64,000 nt of DNA from Acidovorax sp. Leaf78 (GTDB taxonomy: Bacteria; Pseudomonadota; Gammaproteobacteria; Burkholderiales; Burkholderiaceae_C). The notes beneath the pieces were generated by a model that was not told the DNA's origin, did no database searches, and worked only from the letters and a program-made list of their open reading frames with translations. Where the stretch lies: the NCBI RefSeq assembly GCF_001422735.1, contig NZ_LMLZ01000004.1:1-64000 (forward strand). Direction: 5' to 3'. The translations under genes were made by a program, and so were the position numbers. Below are positions 18,627 to 29,107 of this stretch, piece by piece. Position 1 is the first letter of the stretch. Every line of letters starts with the position of its first letter.

Positions 18627-21077
18627 ATGCCCTCTGCTCTTCTCCCCTTTCCGCTGAACCCCTGCGCTGCGGCGCTGCTGCTCGCGTTGGCGGCCTCTGC
18701 CGCGGCCGCACAGCCAGCCACGGTGCAGGCCCCTGCGGCCCCGGCCAGCGCTGCGGCCGTGCGCGACTACGACCTGCCCGCCGGGCCGCTGGGAGCAGCC
18801 CTCAACCGCATCGCGCGCGATGCAGGCTTGGCGCTCACCGCCGATGCGCAGTTGGTGGAAGGCCGCAACGCCGCGCCCGTGCGGGGCCGCTTCGATGCAC
18901 CCGATGCACTGCGCCGCGCGCTGGCGGGTTCGGGGCTGGAGCTGTTGCGCACCGATGCAGGCGGATACACCGTGCGGCTTGGCGTGCCGATATCCACAGG
19001 GCCGTCGGCTCAAGGGTCCGCGCGCGTTGTCTCGCTGCCCGAGGTGCGCGTGGCCGCCGAGACCGACACCGAAGTTGCCATCGGCCCTGTGCACGGTTAC
19101 GTGGCCAAGCGCAGTGTTACCGGCACCAAGACCGACACGCCCATCATCGAGACCCCGCAGTCCATCACCGTGGTGACGGCCGACCAGGTAGAGGCACAAA
19201 AGGCGCAGAGCATCGTGGACGTGCTCGCTTACACCGCAGGCGTCGGTTTTCGCGAGTCGAGCCGCGCCACGGAGGCCTTCGTGCTGCGCGGCTTTCAGGC
19301 CGACGGCAATTCGGGCAGCCTGTACCGCGACGGCACCAAGTACTCGAGCGGTCTTTACCAGGGCCAGCAAGAGCCCTACGGCCTGGAGCGCATCGAACTG
19401 CTGCGCGGCGCATCGTCGGTGCTGTACGGCAGCGCGGCGCCCGGCGGCGTCATCAACCTGGTCAGCAAGCGACCCACGCTCGAGCCGTTGCGCGAGTTCA
19501 ATGTCGAGCTGGGTAGCTTCAGCCGCAGGCAAGTCTCGGGCGACTTCGGCGGCAAGCTGTCTGACAGCGGCGAATGGTCGTACCGGGTGACCGGGCTGCT
19601 GCGCCAGAGCGACACCTTCATCGACCACGTGAACGACGACCGGGTGTTCATCGCGCCCGCCTTCACTTGGAGTCCGTCGGCCGCCACGTCGCTCACCTTG
19701 CTGGGTCAGTACCAGAAGTCCGACAGCCGCTATGTGGCGGCGATGAGCCCTTTCGGCATGATCAAGGCGAATCCCAACGGTCGCATTGAACGCAATCGAT
19801 TCATCGGCGAGCCCGCGGCGGATCAAGATCGTTTCGAGGATCGGTCGGCGCAGCTCGGGTATCTGGTCGAGCACGCGTTCTCCGACACCATCAAGCTGCG
19901 TCAGAACTTGCGCTGGAGCACGCAGGACGTTCGCTACGGCTACACCGCCGATTGGGGCTTTGCTGACGACAACCAACGCGTAATCAACCGGGGCGGCAGT
20001 CACACCAGCGCGCGCAACCGCGCATTAACGGCCGACACGAACGTGCAGATCCAATGGGGAAGCGAGGGATCGCGCCACACCACGCTCGTGGGCATCGACT
20101 ACGCTACCCTGCGTGAGGACGCTGAGCGTTACGACTGGAAAGTCGCTCCGCTGGACCTGTTCGCGCCCGTCTACGGCAGCCCCTGGTTGAATCCCAGCAA
20201 GAACATCTATTCCGACAATCGACGCTTGGAGCGCACGGGAGCCTACATGCAGGACCAATGGAAGATCCGCGACCGGTGGGTGTTGCTGGCGGGCGTGCGC
20301 TACGACTGGACGGAGAATGGCATCTCGTCCTTCGTGGGCGACGGTAGCTGGTCGTATGAAAAGAACAATGCGTTGACTGGCCGCGTGGGGGCTGTCTATC
20401 TGGCGGACAACGGCCTGGCCCCCTTTGCAAGCTTCAGCCAGTCGTTCGAGCCCGCCGCCGGACGTGGCCGCCTGGGTGAGCGTTTCAAGCCCACGGAAGG
20501 CAACCAGTACGAAGTGGGTGTGCGCTATCAGCCTGAGGGTTCGCGGACGCTGCTCACCGCATCGGTATACCAACTGACGCAGCAGAACCGGCTGACGCTC
20601 GATCCTCTGGACGTGGGCTATCAAGTGCAGACTGGCGAGGTGCGCTCGCGCGGGCTAGAGCTGGAAGCCAAGACACGCGTGGGTAGCCATCTCACGCTGC
20701 TGGCAGGCTACGCGTACACCGATGCACGCACCACCCGTAGCAATACGGCTTCGGACGTGGGTGCACGCAACCCCTTCACGCCGCGCCACCAAGCCACTGC
20801 CTGGGCTGACTACAACATGGCTGGTGTCGGCTTGCCGGGCGTGCAGCTGGGCGGCGGCGTGCGCTATGTGGGCAGTTCCACGGGCTTTGCATTCCTCAAC
20901 ACCCGTGTGCCGAGCTACGCCGTGTTCGACCTCGTGGCCAGCTACACCACGGGCCCCTGGCGTGTGGCGCTCAATGTGCGCAACCTGGCCGACAAGACCT
21001 ATGTGTCCAACTGCACCTACGGCTGCTTCTATGGCGAAGCGCGACGCGTGATTGCGACGGCCACTTATCGGTGGTAA
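18627..21077 (+). CDS. TonB-dependent siderophore receptor with STN signalling domain
   Basis: The outer-membrane receptor has 816 residues. A signal peptide (about 1-32) is followed by an STN domain (about 46-115, from RDYDLPAGPLGAALNRIA), which contacts the FecR-type protein. The plug has TPQSITVVTADQVEAQ and GVINLVSKRPT; the C-terminal 22-strand barrel ends in the typical aromatic residue (TATYRW). It belongs to the FhuE/FpvA/FoxA-type ferric-siderophore receptors; the siderophore cannot be told. The STN domain and the upstream sigma/FecR pair show that it both transports and signals. No separate Fur box was found directly before it. Confidence 0.92.
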   Translation: MPSALLPFPLNPCAAALLLALAASAAAAQPATVQAPAAPASAAAVRDYDLPAGPLGAALNRIARDAGLALTADAQLVEGRNAAPVRGRFDAPDALRRALAGSGLELLRTDAGGYTVRLGVPISTGPSAQGSARVVSLPEVRVAAETDTEVAIGPVHGYVAKRSVTGTKTDTPIIETPQSITVVTADQVEAQKAQSIVDVLAYTAGVGFRESSRATEAFVLRGFQADGNSGSLYRDGTKYSSGLYQGQQEPYGLERIELLRGASSVLYGSAAPGGVINLVSKRPTLEPLREFNVELGSFSRRQVSGDFGGKLSDSGEWSYRVTGLLRQSDTFIDHVNDDRVFIAPAFTWSPSAATSLTLLGQYQKSDSRYVAAMSPFGMIKANPNGRIERNRFIGEPAADQDRFEDRSAQLGYLVEHAFSDTIKLRQNLRWSTQDVRYGYTADWGFADDNQRVINRGGSHTSARNRALTADTNVQIQWGSEGSRHTTLVGIDYATLREDAERYDWKVAPLDLFAPVYGSPWLNPSKNIYSDNRRLERTGAYMQDQWKIRDRWVLLAGVRYDWTENGISSFVGDGSWSYEKNNALTGRVGAVYLADNGLAPFASFSQSFEPAAGRGRLGERFKPTEGNQYEVGVRYQPEGSRTLLTASVYQLTQQNRLTLDPLDVGYQVQTGEVRSRGLELEAKTRVGSHLTLLAGYAYTDARTTRSNTASDVGARNPFTPRHQATAWADYNMAGVGLPGVQLGGGVRYVGSSTGFAFLNTRVPSYAVFDLVASYTTGPWRVALNVRNLADKTYVSNCTYGCFYGEARRVIATATYRW

Positions 21078-21267
21078 GTGGGAAGGGCAGCGCGTTTCTG
21101 GCCCTAGCGGGCCAGGCCGCCCGACCTGCAGAAGCAGGGTCGCGCGGTTGGCAGGGCATCCTCAAATTGCTGTTGAGCGCTGACGGTCGTTCACATTGTT
21201 GCTATCTTTTGTGTAGCTTATGGGTAGTGCTTTCGACCCCGCGCGCTCCGTGTATCCGGGCTGGTTT

Positions 21268-21309
21268 AGATACCCAATTGACAAATCTAGGTATAAATCC
21301 TGAGTATCT
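21268..21309 (+). promoter_or_regulatory. Possible promoter/operator of the polyol operon
   Basis: In the 375-bp gene-free stretch 21078-21452, an AT-richer segment holds TTGACA (21278-21283) inside an inverted repeat AGATAC (21268-21273) ... GTATCT (21304-21309). No good -10 element lies at 17 bp, as is common in activator-dependent promoters, and the locus encodes an AraC regulator. A degenerate match to the dispersed repeat lies near 21191-21235. The rest shows nothing recognisable. Confidence 0.4.
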
Positions 21310-21452
21310 GGTGCAAATTAGTATTTGTGGAGGCGTCTGGAGTACCAATCGAGCATCGCAGCATCGGTATCGTTCAGTCCGTCAATGCCTGCATGCCTTG
21401 CGCCGGTGTTGAAAGGCAGATTCCCATACCAACGACCGAGGAGACTTTTCCG

Positions 21453-22787
21453 ATGCCACATTCCACCCCTGTCACCATGCCCCAGCGCCTGGCCGTCGCC
21501 GTTGCGCTGGCTTTGACGTCCCTGTGCGGCGCCGCCAGCGCGCAGACCGAGCTCGTGATCGCCACCGTGAACAACGGCCACATGATCGAGATGCAAAAGC
21601 TCAGCAAGAACTTCGAGCAGGCCCACCCCGACATCAAGCTCAAGTGGGTCACGCTCGAAGAAGGCGTGCTGCGCCAGCGCGTCACCACCGACATCGCCAC
21701 CAAGGGCGGCCAGTTCGACGTGATGACCATCGGCATGTACGAGGCGCCCATCTGGGGCAAGAAGGGCTGGCTGCAGGAGCTCAAAACCGACGCCGCCTAC
21801 GACGTGGACGACCTGCTGCCCGCCGTGCGGGGCGGCCTGTCCATCGACGGCAAGCTGTTCGCCGCGCCGTTCTACGGCGAAAGCTCCATGCTCATGTACC
21901 GCAAGGACCTGGCCGACAAGGCCGGCGTGCAGGTGCCCGAGCGCCCCACCTGGCCGCAGATCAAGGACCTGGCCGCCAAGATGCACGACCCCAAGAACGG
22001 CGTATACGGCATCTGCCTGCGCGGCAAGCCGGGCTGGGGCGACAACATGGCGTTCCTGACCACACTGGTCAACACCTTCGGCGGCCAGTGGTTCGACATG
22101 CAGTGGAAGCCGCAGCTCGAATCCAAGCCCTGGAAGGACGCGATCACCTTCTACGTGGACCTGCTCAAGAACTACGGCCCACCCGGCTCGTCGGCCAACA
22201 GCTTCAACGAGATCCTGGCACTGACCAACTCCGGCAAGTGCGGCATGTGGGTGGACGCGACCATCGCGGCGTCGTTCGTGAGCGACCCCAAGCAGTCCAA
22301 GGTGGCCGACCAGATGGCCTTTGCCCAGGCCCCCACCATGAACACGCCCAAGGGCGCCAACTGGCTGTGGTCGTGGAACCTGGCCATCCCCGCCGGTTCG
22401 AAGAAGGTCGACGCCGCGCAGAAGTTCATCACCTGGTCCACCAGCAAGGACTACATCCAGCTGGTCGCCAAGACCAACGGCTGGGCCAACGTGCCCACCG
22501 GCACGCGCAAGAGCACCTACGCATCGCCTGAGTTCCAGAAGGCCGCCCGCTTTGCCGCCGCCGAGAAGGTCGCCATCGACTCGGCCAACCCGACCGATTC
22601 GACCCTGCCCAAGAGCCCGTACGTGGGCGTGCAGTTCGCGGCGATTCCGGAGTTCCAGGCCATCGGCATCGCGGTGGGCCAGCAGATGAGCGCGGCGCTG
22701 GCGGGCAAGACGACGGTGGATGCGGCGCTGAAGGCATCGCAGGTGTCGGCGGACCGCGAAATGAAGAAAGCTGGCTACTACAAGTAA
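21453..22787 (+). CDS. Polyol ABC transporter substrate-binding protein
   Basis: The protein has 444 residues. ATG 21453 is chosen because GAGGAG (21438-21443) precedes it and it opens a good signal peptide (core LAVAVALALTSLCGAASA, cleavage before QTELVIA). The mature protein is a type I extracellular solute-binding protein of the SmoE/MtlE group. LEEGVLRQRVTTDIATKGGQFDV and FAAPFYGESSMLMYRKDLADKAG are typical of binding proteins for mannitol, sorbitol or arabitol. It would capture the polyol in the periplasm and deliver it to the two permeases. The gene is separated from them by a 234-bp spacer with a strong hairpin (22822-22876), a layout known from malE-malF that keeps binding protein in excess. 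Confidence 0.88.
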   Translation: MPHSTPVTMPQRLAVAVALALTSLCGAASAQTELVIATVNNGHMIEMQKLSKNFEQAHPDIKLKWVTLEEGVLRQRVTTDIATKGGQFDVMTIGMYEAPIWGKKGWLQELKTDAAYDVDDLLPAVRGGLSIDGKLFAAPFYGESSMLMYRKDLADKAGVQVPERPTWPQIKDLAAKMHDPKNGVYGICLRGKPGWGDNMAFLTTLVNTFGGQWFDMQWKPQLESKPWKDAITFYVDLLKNYGPPGSSANSFNEILALTNSGKCGMWVDATIAASFVSDPKQSKVADQMAFAQAPTMNTPKGANWLWSWNLAIPAGSKKVDAAQKFITWSTSKDYIQLVAKTNGWANVPTGTRKSTYASPEFQKAARFAAAEKVAIDSANPTDSTLPKSPYVGVQFAAIPEFQAIGIAVGQQMSAALAGKTTVDAALKASQVSADREMKKAGYYK

Positions 22788-22821
22788 ATAGGCATTCATT
22801 CGGCTACTGCGCGGGCCGATC

Positions 22822-22876
22822 CGGGGGTGGTGTTCCTCGCCGTACGAGAGTACGGCTGCGGTACAGCACCCCCACC
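22822..22876 (+). other. Stable hairpin between binding-protein and permease genes
   Basis: GCCGTAC (22839-22845), GAGA, GTACGGC (22850-22856) forms a perfect inner stem. The outer arms GGGGGTGGTG and CAGCACCCCCACC extend it with some mismatches. No T-tract follows, so it is more likely an mRNA-stabilising or attenuating structure within the operon than a full terminator. The remaining spacer shows no open frame with a start signal. Confidence 0.7.
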
Positions 22877-23021
22877 TCGGACCGCTCGCTACGCCGGCTG
22901 AACGCTTACTTCTCCGATGTCGGTGGCTTCGCCGGATGCACGCCGACTCGAAGCCTGTCCTGTCGCTCTCTTCGCTCTGGCCTTCAGGGTGTGACCCCGT
23001 CCAGATTTCTCCGAGACTCCC

Positions 23022-23885
23022 ATGAACCGCCGCCTGCTTCCCCGCCTGCTGCTCACGCCAGCCATGGCCACGCTCTTCCTGTGGATGATCGTGCCGCTGG
23101 TGATGACGATCTACTTCTCGCTCATCCGCTACAACCTCATGCAGCCCGACCAGACGGGCTTTGCGGGGCTGGAGAATTTCGAGTACTTCGTCACCGACCC
23201 ATCGTTCGGCGCGGCGGTGGTCAACACCGTCTTGCTGCTGGGCAGCGTGATCCTCATCACGGTGTTCTTCGGCGTGGCGATCGCGCTGCTCATCAACGAG
23301 CCGTTTCCGGGCCGGGGCATCGTGCGGGTGCTGCTGATATCGCCATTCTTCGTCATGCCCACAGTGAATGCGCTGATGTGGAAGAACATGATGATGAACC
23401 CCATCTACGGCGTGCTCGCGCAGGTGTGGATCTTCTTCGGCGCGGCGCCGGTGGACTGGCTCACCGACCACCCGCTGTTCTCCGTCATCGTCATGGTGTC
23501 CTGGCAATGGCTGCCGTTTGCCACGCTGATCTTCATGACGGCGCTGCAGAGCATGAACCACGAGCAGCTGGAAGCCTCGCGCATGGACGGCGCCAACTAC
23601 CTGCAGCAGCTGCGCTACCTGTACGTGCCGCACCTGGGCCGCTCGGTGGCCGTGGTGGTCATGATCGAACTCATCTTCCTGCTCAGCATCTTTGCCGAGA
23701 TCTACACCACAACGGCGGGCGGGCCGGGCGATGCGAGCACCAACGTCACCTTCCTGATCTTCAAGCAGGCGCTGCTCAACTTCGACGCGGGCGTGGCCTC
23801 GGCCGGGGCGCTGTTCGCGGTCGTGCTGGCCAACATCGCAGCGGTGTTTTTGATCCGCATGGTCGGCAAGAACCTCGACAAATAA
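23022..23885 (+). CDS. Polyol ABC transporter permease (MtlF/SmoF type)
   Basis: The 287-residue inner-membrane permease has about six transmembrane helices. The cytoplasmic EAA-type loop QLEASRMDGANYLQQLRYLYVPHL (about residues 185-208) is the contact to the ATPase. It forms a heterodimer with the next gene product, 16 bp downstream. The substrate, a C5 or C6 sugar alcohol, is inferred from the enzymes of the operon. Confidence 0.9.
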   Translation: MNRRLLPRLLLTPAMATLFLWMIVPLVMTIYFSLIRYNLMQPDQTGFAGLENFEYFVTDPSFGAAVVNTVLLLGSVILITVFFGVAIALLINEPFPGRGIVRVLLISPFFVMPTVNALMWKNMMMNPIYGVLAQVWIFFGAAPVDWLTDHPLFSVIVMVSWQWLPFATLIFMTALQSMNHEQLEASRMDGANYLQQLRYLYVPHLGRSVAVVVMIELIFLLSIFAEIYTTTAGGPGDASTNVTFLIFKQALLNFDAGVASAGALFAVVLANIAAVFLIRMVGKNLDK

Positions 23886-23901
23886 GACCAGAGGCACGCA
23901 C

Positions 23902-24750
23902 ATGACTGCAACCACCACACGACGCCGTTCCAACTTTCCGCTGGGCCTGCTGGCCCTGCGCACCGCTGCTGCCTGGGGCGTGGCGCTGCTGCTGTTCTTT
24001 CCGCTGGGGTGGCTGTTCCTCACCGCCTTCAAGACCGAGCTGCAGGCCATCGCGGTGCCGCCGCTGTTCGTCTTCACGCCCACGCTCGAGAACTTTCATG
24101 AAGTGCAAGAGCGCAGCGACTACCTGCTGTACGCCAAGAACTCGGTCATCACCAGCGTGCTGTCCACCCTGGTGGGGCTGATGCTGGCTGCGCCCGCGGC
24201 GTATGCCATGGCTTTCTTCAAGGGCAAGTACACCAAGGACATCCTCATGTGGATGCTGTCGACCAAGATGATGCCCGCCGTGGGCGCGCTGGTGCCCATC
24301 TACGTGCTGGCGCAAAAGAGCCACCTGCTCGACACGCAGCTCGCGCTGATCATCGTGTTCGCGCTGTCGAACCTGCCCATCATGGTCTGGATGCTGTACT
24401 CGCACTTCAAGGACATCCCGCACGAGATCCTGGAGGCCGCGCGCATGGACGGCGCCACGCTGTGGCAAGAGGTGCGCCTGGTGCTGCTGCCGCTGGGCAT
24501 GGGGGGCCTCGCATCCACCGGCCTCCTGTGCCTGGTGCTGTCGTGGAACGAGGCCTTCTGGAGCCTGAATCTGAGCGCTGCCAAGGCCGGCACGCTGGCC
24601 ACGCTGATCGCGTCCTACTCCAGCCCCGAAGGCCTGTTCTGGGCCAAGCTGTCCGCCGCGTCGCTGATGGCCATTGCACCCATCGTGGTGTTCGGCTGGT
24701 TCAGCCAGAAGCAGCTCGTTCAGGGCCTGACCTTCGGCGCGGTCAAGTAA
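23902..24750 (+). CDS. Polyol ABC transporter permease (MtlG/SmoG type)
   Basis: The 282-residue second permease is of the MalG-like group. About six hydrophobic helices and the EAA loop EILEAARMDGATLWQEVRLVLLP (about residues 174-196) are visible. AGAGGCACGC upstream gives a ribosome-binding site. It pairs with the preceding permease and with the ATPase encoded 51 bp downstream. Confidence 0.9.
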   Translation: MTATTTRRRSNFPLGLLALRTAAAWGVALLLFFPLGWLFLTAFKTELQAIAVPPLFVFTPTLENFHEVQERSDYLLYAKNSVITSVLSTLVGLMLAAPAAYAMAFFKGKYTKDILMWMLSTKMMPAVGALVPIYVLAQKSHLLDTQLALIIVFALSNLPIMVWMLYSHFKDIPHEILEAARMDGATLWQEVRLVLLPLGMGGLASTGLLCLVLSWNEAFWSLNLSAAKAGTLATLIASYSSPEGLFWAKLSAASLMAIAPIVVFGWFSQKQLVQGLTFGAVK

Positions 24751-24801
24751 ATCCGCAGCCTGTCTTCCCACAGTTTTTCAAGATTTCAGGAACCTGATTC
24801 C

Positions 24802-25850
<1,049 letters not shown>

Positions 25851-25854
<4 letters not shown>

Positions 25855-26585
25855 GTGCCGCGCAGACCCTGCAAGGGCAGGTGGCAGCGGTCACCGGCGC
25901 TGCCTCGGGCATCGGATTCGCCAGCGCCAAGGCCATGGCCGATGCCGGCGCGCGCGTGGTGCTGATCGACCGCGACGAAGCCGCGCTGATCAAGGCGTGT
26001 GCCGCCATCGGCCCCAGCGCCTTGACGCTGGTGCTGGACCTGCTCGATGCCAAACAATGCGCCAGCCTGCTGCAGCGCACGCTGGCGCTCGCGGGGCAGC
26101 TCGACATCTTCCACGCCAACGCGGGGCTGTATGTGGGCGGCGACCTGGTGGATGCCGACCCTGATGCCATCGACCGCATGCTGAATTTGAACGTCAACGT
26201 GGTGATGAAGAACGTGCACAACGTGCTGCCCCACATGATCGAGCGCGGCCGGGGCGACATCATCGTCACCAGCTCGCTGGCCGCGCATTTCCCCACGCCG
26301 TGGGAGCCCGTCTACGCGTCGTCCAAGTGGGCGGTCAACTGCTTCGTGCAGACCGTGCGCCGCCAGGTGTTCAAGCACGGCATCCGTGTGGGCTCCATCT
26401 CGCCCGGGCCCGTCATCACCTCGCTGCTGGCCGACTGGCCCGCGGAAAAGCTCGCCGAGGCCAAGGCCAGCGGCAGCCTCATCGAGGCCTGCGAAGTGGC
26501 CGACGTGGTGCTCTTCATGCTCACCCGCCCGCGCGGCATGACCATCCGCGACGTCGTGATGATGCCCACGAATTTTGATCTCTGA
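25851..26585 (+). CDS. SDR family dehydrogenase, probable polyol dehydrogenase
   Basis: The 244-residue short-chain dehydrogenase/reductase has the cofactor motif TGAASGIG (about residues 16-23), the NAG motif HANAGLYVGG, and the active site with Ser (SSLA) and YASSK. The Asp in LIDRDEA favours NAD over NADP. Its position, translationally coupled to the transporter ATPase and before the arabinitol dehydrogenase, suggests oxidation of a sugar alcohol such as sorbitol. The exact substrate is inference. Confidence 0.85.
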
Positions 26586-26604
26586 ATACCCGTCTTCACG
26601 CACC

Positions 26605-28008
26605 ATGAATTTCATCCTGCATCTGGGCCTGGGCTCCTTCCACCGTGCCCACCAGGCCGTCTACGTCCACCAGCTGCGCCAGCAAGGTGGCACGGGCTGG
26701 GCCATCGCGGGCGGCAACCTGCGCCCCGACATGGCCGACACCATCGCGGCCCTGCAGGCGCAGGGCGGCCGCTACACGCTCGAGACCGTCACGCCCCAGG
26801 GCGAGCGCAGCTACACCGTCATCGAATCCATACAGCGCGTGATCCCCTACCAGGACGACCTGGCCCCGCTGATCGCTGTGGGCGCCGACCCCACCACGCG
26901 CATCATCAGCTTCACGGTGACCGAGGCGGGCTACTACCTCGATGCCCAGAACCAGCTCGACTGGCCCACGTTTGCCGACCTGCGTGCCGACCTCGCGGCC
27001 GTGAAAGCCGGCCAGGCAGGCCACACCATCTACGGCGGCCTCGTCAGCATCCTGCGTGCGCGCATGCGCTCGGGCGCCGGCCCCGTCACGCTGATGAACT
27101 GCGACAACCTGCGCCACAACGGCGACCGCTCGCGCGGTGGCCTGCTGCAGTTCATCGACGCGCTGGGCGACGCAGAGCTCAAGGCCTGGGTGGTGCAGCA
27201 CACCAGCAGCCCCAACGCCATGGTCGACCGCATCACCCCACGCCCCACGCCCGACGTGGCCGAGCGCGTGCGCGCGGCCACCGGCTGGGACGACAAGGCG
27301 GCGCTGATGGGCGAGAGCTTCATCCAGTGGGTCATCGAAGACGACTTCATCGCCGGCCGGCCCGACTGGGAGACCGTGGGCGTGGAGATGGTGCAGTCTG
27401 TGCAGGCGCATGAAGAGGCCAAGATCCGCCTGCTGAACGCCACCCACAGCTGCATTGCCTGGGCCGGCACGCTGGCGGGCTACCAGTACATCCACGAAGG
27501 CACGCACGATGCCGCCATCCGCCAGATGGCCTACGACTACGTCACCGACGACGCGATCCCCGTGTTGCTGCCATGCCCCATCGACCTGGCGGCCTACCGT
27601 GACGTGGTGCTGGACCGCTTTGGCAACCCCGCCATCGCAGACACCAACCAGCGCGTGGCCATGGACGCGTTCTCCAAGATCCCCGGCATGATCGCGCCCA
27701 CCATCCGCGACAAGCTGGCGCAGAGCGCGCCGTTCGACAGCGTGGCCATGCTGCCCGCGCTGTTCCTGGCCTACCTGCAGCGCTGGCACGCGGGGCAGAT
27801 CCCCTACACCTACCAGGACCAGGCCATGGACCCGGCCGTGGCGCACGCCATCTGCGACGCCGCCGACCCGGTCGCCGCGTTTGCCGCGGACACGGTGCTG
27901 TGGGGCGAGATGGCATCGCACCCGCGCCTCGTCGAGACGCTGCGCAGCGCCTATGCCCGTGTGCAGGCCTTTGCGGCCGGTCGTGCCGAGCCCGGGGCTT
28001 TGGTGTAA
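26605..28008 (+). CDS. dalD: D-arabinitol 4-dehydrogenase-like polyol dehydrogenase
   Basis: The protein has 467 residues from ATG 26605; an in-frame ATG lies at 26575. It belongs to the polyol-specific long-chain dehydrogenases (mannitol dehydrogenase family). The N-terminus LGLGSFHRAHQAVY, the CDNLRHNGDRSRG segment and the signature Lys-x4-Asn-x2-His in AKIRLLNATHSC are all visible. The short N-terminus, the NPAIADTNQRVAMDAFSKIPGMIAP stretch and the overall match to what I recall of Klebsiella DalD favour D-arabinitol over mannitol. The product would be D-xylulose, which the xylulokinase encoded downstream can phosphorylate. Activity on D-mannitol, giving fructose, is equally plausible given the PfkB kinase. 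Confidence 0.82.
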   Translation: MNFILHLGLGSFHRAHQAVYVHQLRQQGGTGWAIAGGNLRPDMADTIAALQAQGGRYTLETVTPQGERSYTVIESIQRVIPYQDDLAPLIAVGADPTTRIISFTVTEAGYYLDAQNQLDWPTFADLRADLAAVKAGQAGHTIYGGLVSILRARMRSGAGPVTLMNCDNLRHNGDRSRGGLLQFIDALGDAELKAWVVQHTSSPNAMVDRITPRPTPDVAERVRAATGWDDKAALMGESFIQWVIEDDFIAGRPDWETVGVEMVQSVQAHEEAKIRLLNATHSCIAWAGTLAGYQYIHEGTHDAAIRQMAYDYVTDDAIPVLLPCPIDLAAYRDVVLDRFGNPAIADTNQRVAMDAFSKIPGMIAPTIRDKLAQSAPFDSVAMLPALFLAYLQRWHAGQIPYTYQDQAMDPAVAHAICDAADPVAAFAADTVLWGEMASHPRLVETLRSAYARVQAFAAGRAEPGALV

Positions 28009-28038
28009 GTTGAACGCCCCGCCCACCGGAACGATGCC

Positions 28039-28971
28039 ATGACCGTGAAGACGCCCGTCTCGCCACGCCAGACCAAGCCCGAGCTGGAGCACGACTATGT
28101 GCGCTCGACCGAGCTGGGCTACGAGCCGCCGGACACCGCGGGCTTCATCCGCTGCCTGTCGCACGGGTTTCCCACGCCGCTGGCGCGCTGGCACTACCAC
28201 GACGAGTACGAGCTGCACCTCATCACCGCAACGTCGGGCAAGGTGTTCGTGGGCGACTGGATCGGGCAGTTCCAGCCCGGCCACCTGGTGCTGACCGGCC
28301 CGCGCCTGCCGCACAACTGGATCAGCATGGATCTGCCCGAAGGCGGCGTGCCGCTGCGCGACCTGGTGATCCAGTTCTCGCACGCGCCGCTGGTGGCCAG
28401 CAGCGAGAGCATCCCCGAGCTGCGCGAGGTGCTGCCCCTGCTGGAGCGCGCGCGCCACGGCATCGAATTCTTCGGCATGGAGTCGCAGGCGCAAGAGCAC
28501 TGGCACCGCATCAAGGCGCGCCAGGGGCTGGCCCGGTTCGGTGCGTTCTGCGAGTTTCTGAGCGACCTGGCACGCTGCACCGACTTTCGCCTGCTGTCGA
28601 GCACCCAGCTGCAAAGCGAGGACAACGATGCCCAGCTGGACCAGATCAACGCCATCGTGAGCCGCATCACCGACCACCTGGCCGAGCCGCTGGCCGCCGC
28701 CGACCTGGCGCAGGAGCTGGGCATGACGGAAAGCCGCTTCTCGCGCTTCTTTCGCCGCGCCACGGGCAACACCTTCACCGACTTCGTGAACCTGGTGCGC
28801 GTGAACCGCGCCTGCCAGCTGCTCATGGAGTCCGACCGCTACATCACCCACATCGCGTACGACGTGGGCTTCAACAACATGGCCAACTTCAACCGCCGCT
28901 TCCTGGACGTCAAGGGCATGACCCCGAGCGAGTTTCGCAAGCAGGGGGCAGGGCGGTTCGGAAAGGTGTGA
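28039..28971 (+). CDS. AraC family regulator of the polyol locus
   Basis: The 310-residue regulator has an N-terminal cupin-like sensing domain (about residues 40-130, with RWHYHDEYELHLITATSG) and a C-terminal AraC DNA-binding domain with two helix-turn-helices (about 205-305), including LAQELGMTESRFSRFFRRATG and ITHIAYDVGFNNMANFNRRF. It lies between the dehydrogenase and xylulokinase genes on the same strand, and likely activates the operon promoter in response to the polyol (compare MtlR of Pseudomonas). Confidence 0.88.
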   Translation: MTVKTPVSPRQTKPELEHDYVRSTELGYEPPDTAGFIRCLSHGFPTPLARWHYHDEYELHLITATSGKVFVGDWIGQFQPGHLVLTGPRLPHNWISMDLPEGGVPLRDLVIQFSHAPLVASSESIPELREVLPLLERARHGIEFFGMESQAQEHWHRIKARQGLARFGAFCEFLSDLARCTDFRLLSSTQLQSEDNDAQLDQINAIVSRITDHLAEPLAAADLAQELGMTESRFSRFFRRATGNTFTDFVNLVRVNRACQLLMESDRYITHIAYDVGFNNMANFNRRFLDVKGMTPSEFRKQGAGRFGKV

Positions 28972-28979
28972 GATGGGCG

Positions 28980-29039
28980 GTGCCGTTCGTCGTGCCGTCC
29001 GTGGTGCCGTCCGTGACGCGGTAAGTGGTGCGGTAAGTG
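28980..29039 (+). repeat. 12-bp tandem repeat, five units
   Basis: Five back-to-back 12-bp units occupy 28980-29039. Units 1-3 are versions of GTGCCGTCCGTG, and units 4-5 are versions of GTGCGGTAAGTG. They start 8 bp after the AraC stop. The 330-bp interval 28972-29301 holds this array, the paired repeat at 29108 and 29215, and nothing else that I recognise. Confidence 0.85.
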
Positions 29040-29107
29040 GTGGTGGGGCCGCAGGCAGATGCCGATGCGGCGATGAAACCACCCACCCCCGTCACCCAAC
29101 CACCCAC

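Noticed and set aside
21191-21235. Possible ninth copy of the dispersed palindrome
   Set aside because: TTGCTATCTTTTGTGTAGCTT resembles the flank, but the two arms cannot be aligned with confidence; at best a remnant.
21318-24083. Very long open frame on the minus strand opposite the transporter genes
   Set aside because: It mirrors three clear plus-strand genes; its translation is rich in His, Val, Gln and Gly as expected from the antisense frame of GC-rich codons, and has no start signals.
28980-29039. CRISPR-like array
   Set aside because: The 12-bp units are directly adjacent without spacers; this is a simple tandem repeat, not a CRISPR.
26596-29082. 828-codon minus-strand open frame opposite the arabinitol dehydrogenase and AraC genes
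   Set aside because: Antisense shadow of two well-supported genes, with no domain and biased composition.
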